Shown piece by piece: positions 62,701 to 64,000 of a stretch of DNA of 64,000 nucleotides; the stretch's first letter is position 1, and the number at the start of each line of letters is the position of its first letter. The position numbers and the translations under genes are program-made. This DNA is from Halisarca cf. caerulea (lineage: Eukaryota; Porifera; Demospongiae; Chondrillida; Halisarcidae), in NCBI GenBank assembly GCA_963170055.1, contig CAUJGJ010000213.1, positions 62,001 through 126,000 on the forward strand, in the 5' to 3' direction. Under the pieces are notes generated by a model. It was not told the origin of the DNA, made no database searches, and saw only the letters and a program-made list of their open reading frames with translations.

Positions 62701-64000
62701 ATTCGTGTAATGTTGGATATGCTGGTGCTAATACCAATATTTGGCACTAGCACCACGCACATTCCCAGTGGAAACACATGACCTTTCTGAAGTGCTGTGG
62801 GCGTATTTGTGTAGTGTTGGATATGCTGGTGCTAATACCAGTATTTGACACTAGTACCACGCACATTCCCAGTGGACAAACATGAAGTTTCTGAATTGCT
62901 GTGGGCGTATTTGTGTAGTGGTTTATATGCTGGTGCTAATACCAATATTTGGCACTAGCACCACGCACATTCCCAGTGGACACACATGAAGTTTCTTAAC
63001 TACTGTGGGCGTATTTGTGTAATGTTAGATATGCTGGTGCTAATACCAATATTTGGCACTAGCACCACGCACATTCCCAGTGGACACACATGAAGTTTCT
63101 GAAGTGCTGTGGGCGTATTTGTGTAGTGTTGGATATGCTGGTGCTAATACCAATATTTGGCACTAGCACCACGCACATTCCCAGTGGACACACATGAAGT
63201 TTCTTAACTACTGTGGGCGTATTTGTGTAAAGTTGGATATGCTGGTGCTAATACCAATATTTGGCACTAGCACCACGCACATTCCTAGTAGACACACATG
63301 AAGTTTCTTAACTACTTTGGGCGTATTTGTGTAATGTTGGATATGCTGGTGCTAATACCAATATTTGGCACTAGCACCACGCACATTCCCAGTGGACACA
63401 CATGACCTTTCTGAAGTGCTGTGGGCGTATTTGTGTAGTGTTGGATATGCTGGTGCTAATACCAATATTTGGCACTAGCACCACGCACATTCCCAGTAGA
63501 CACACATGAAGTTTCTTAACTACTGTGGGCGTATTTGTGTAATGTTGGATATGCTGGTTCTAATACCAATATTTGGCACTAGCACCACGTACATTCCCAG
63601 TGGACACACATGACCTTTCTGTAGTGCTGTGGGCGTATTTGTGTAGTGTTGGATATGCTGGTGCTAATACCAATATTCGGCACTAGCACCACGCACATTC
63701 CCAGTGGACACACATGAAGTTTCTTAACTACTGTGGGCGTATTTGTGTAATGTTGGATATGCTGGTGCTAATACCAATATTTGGCACTAGCACCACGCAC
63801 ATTCCAAGTGGACAAACATGAAGTTTCTGAAGTGCTGTGGGCGTATTCGTGTAATGTTGGATATGCTGGTGCTAATACCAATTTTTGGCACTAGCACCAC
63901 GCACATTCCCAGTGGAAACACATGACCTTTCTGAAGTGCTGTGGGCGTATTTGTGTAGTGTTGGATATGCTGGTGCTAATACCAGTATTTGACACTAGTA
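59765..64000 (+). repeat. Return of the left-domain 11-monomer HOR (1144 bp), 3.7 copies
   Basis: Copies start at 59765 (E), 60909, 62053 and 63197 (E'). All slots match the 2705-6940 block: ggttcta/cgtac, aatattcggc, ccaagtggacaaac, attcgtg, cagtatttgac, gaattg with gtggtttat, gttagat. The version alternation is also in the same phase: ctgaagtg (59765 copy), ctgtagtg with caatttttgg (60909), ctgaagtg (62053), ctgtagtg with caatttttgg (63197). Private changes noted by eye include ataagctgg at 60181, ttgaaac near 60481, agctttct at 60493, atactgg at 61117, and gtagtg with actaccacc at 61221. The last monomer (63925) is cut by the window end. Confidence 0.92.

Larger units (their letters stand above)
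1..64000 (+). repeat. Tandem satellite array, 104-bp monomer, about 615 copies
   Basis: Direct reading shows the same unit restarting every 104 bases (1, 105, 209, 313 and so on) across the window, always in this orientation. Monomer 196 starts at 20281, exactly 195 x 104 bases in. After three 12-bp deletions the last monomer starts at 63925, as predicted (63924 + 36 = 615 x 104). No other net insertion or deletion is needed. The common unit is about 43% GC (45 of 104 bases). It has two CpG sites (22-23 and 80-81), a CCAAT word at 58-62 and a 33-bp dyad at 47-79. Differences among monomers are almost all single substitutions. Uniform size, orientation and HOR structure are typical of centromeric or heterochromatic satellites. 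That role is an inference, and the family is not recognised. Confidence 0.99.

Noticed and set aside
1..64000. CRISPR array
   Set aside because: Repeats are directly adjacent with no unique spacers, the unit is too long, and the HOR structure is that of a satellite.
1..64000. Telomeric repeats, transposons, LTRs, rRNA or tRNA genes
   Set aside because: Scanned by eye; monomer phase is unbroken apart from the three 12-bp deletions, leaving no room for any inserted element.
1..64000. Inverted (minus-orientation) monomers
   Set aside because: None seen; all units run head to tail in the same direction.

Overview
The whole 64 kb window is one uninterrupted head-to-tail satellite DNA array. The basic unit is 104 bp, about 43% GC in the common form, and every monomer reads in the same direction. 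I count 615 complete monomers plus a 76-bp partial one at the right edge. The array keeps its phase from base 1 to base 64000. The only net length changes are three identical 12-bp deletions, giving 92-bp monomers at 20281, 22037 and 23169. I see no gene, RNA gene, transposon, CRISPR array or non-satellite spacer. This points to a eukaryotic genome, in centromeric, pericentromeric, subtelomeric or other constitutive heterochromatin. I do not recognise the satellite family and cannot name the species.

Monomers fall into a few classes set by a short variable zone (positions 2, 3, 9, 12, 14, 34 and 35, counting from the aagtttct/acctttct start). Class A begins aagtttcttaactac, B begins acctttctgaagtgc, C begins aagtttctgaagtgc (A-like first bases, B-like rest), and D begins aagtttcttaattac. 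E and F are A subtypes: E has attcgtgtaaag and ends cctagtaga, E' is the same with atttgtgtaaag, and F has actttggg. B* is a B monomer with actaacacc in place of actagcacc. The rest of the unit (about 37-104) is much more uniform. It carries a 33-bp imperfect dyad (positions 47-79) able to form a hairpin.

The classes are arranged in higher-order repeats (HORs) that change along the window. 1-2704: E-F-B-led blocks of 10, 8 and 8 monomers. 2705-7592: an 11-mer HOR (1144 bp) whose copies alternate between two versions (22-mer, 2288 bp). 7593-11856: rearranged 11-mer material with a 32-monomer (3328 bp) duplication. 11857-16224: a 21-mer (2184 bp) twice. 16225-18928: irregular 10-12-mers. 18929-22440: a 17-mer containing one 92-bp unit (1756 bp) twice. 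22037-24300: an 11-mer with the same short unit (1132 bp) twice. 24301-59764: a second domain built from D-B-B*-A modules, with 12-, 11-, 7-, 25-, 36-, 26/20-, 14- and 10-mer HORs. 59765-64000: a return to the 11-mer HOR of 2705-6940, in the same order and the same alternating phase.

Nothing here indicates protein coding. The unit length is not a multiple of 3, and the common monomer has plus-strand stops in all three frames. The biology lies in the array itself: nested duplication and unequal exchange, a conserved dyad with a paired substitution that preserves base-pairing, and a possible long-range duplication or assembly loop linking the two ends.
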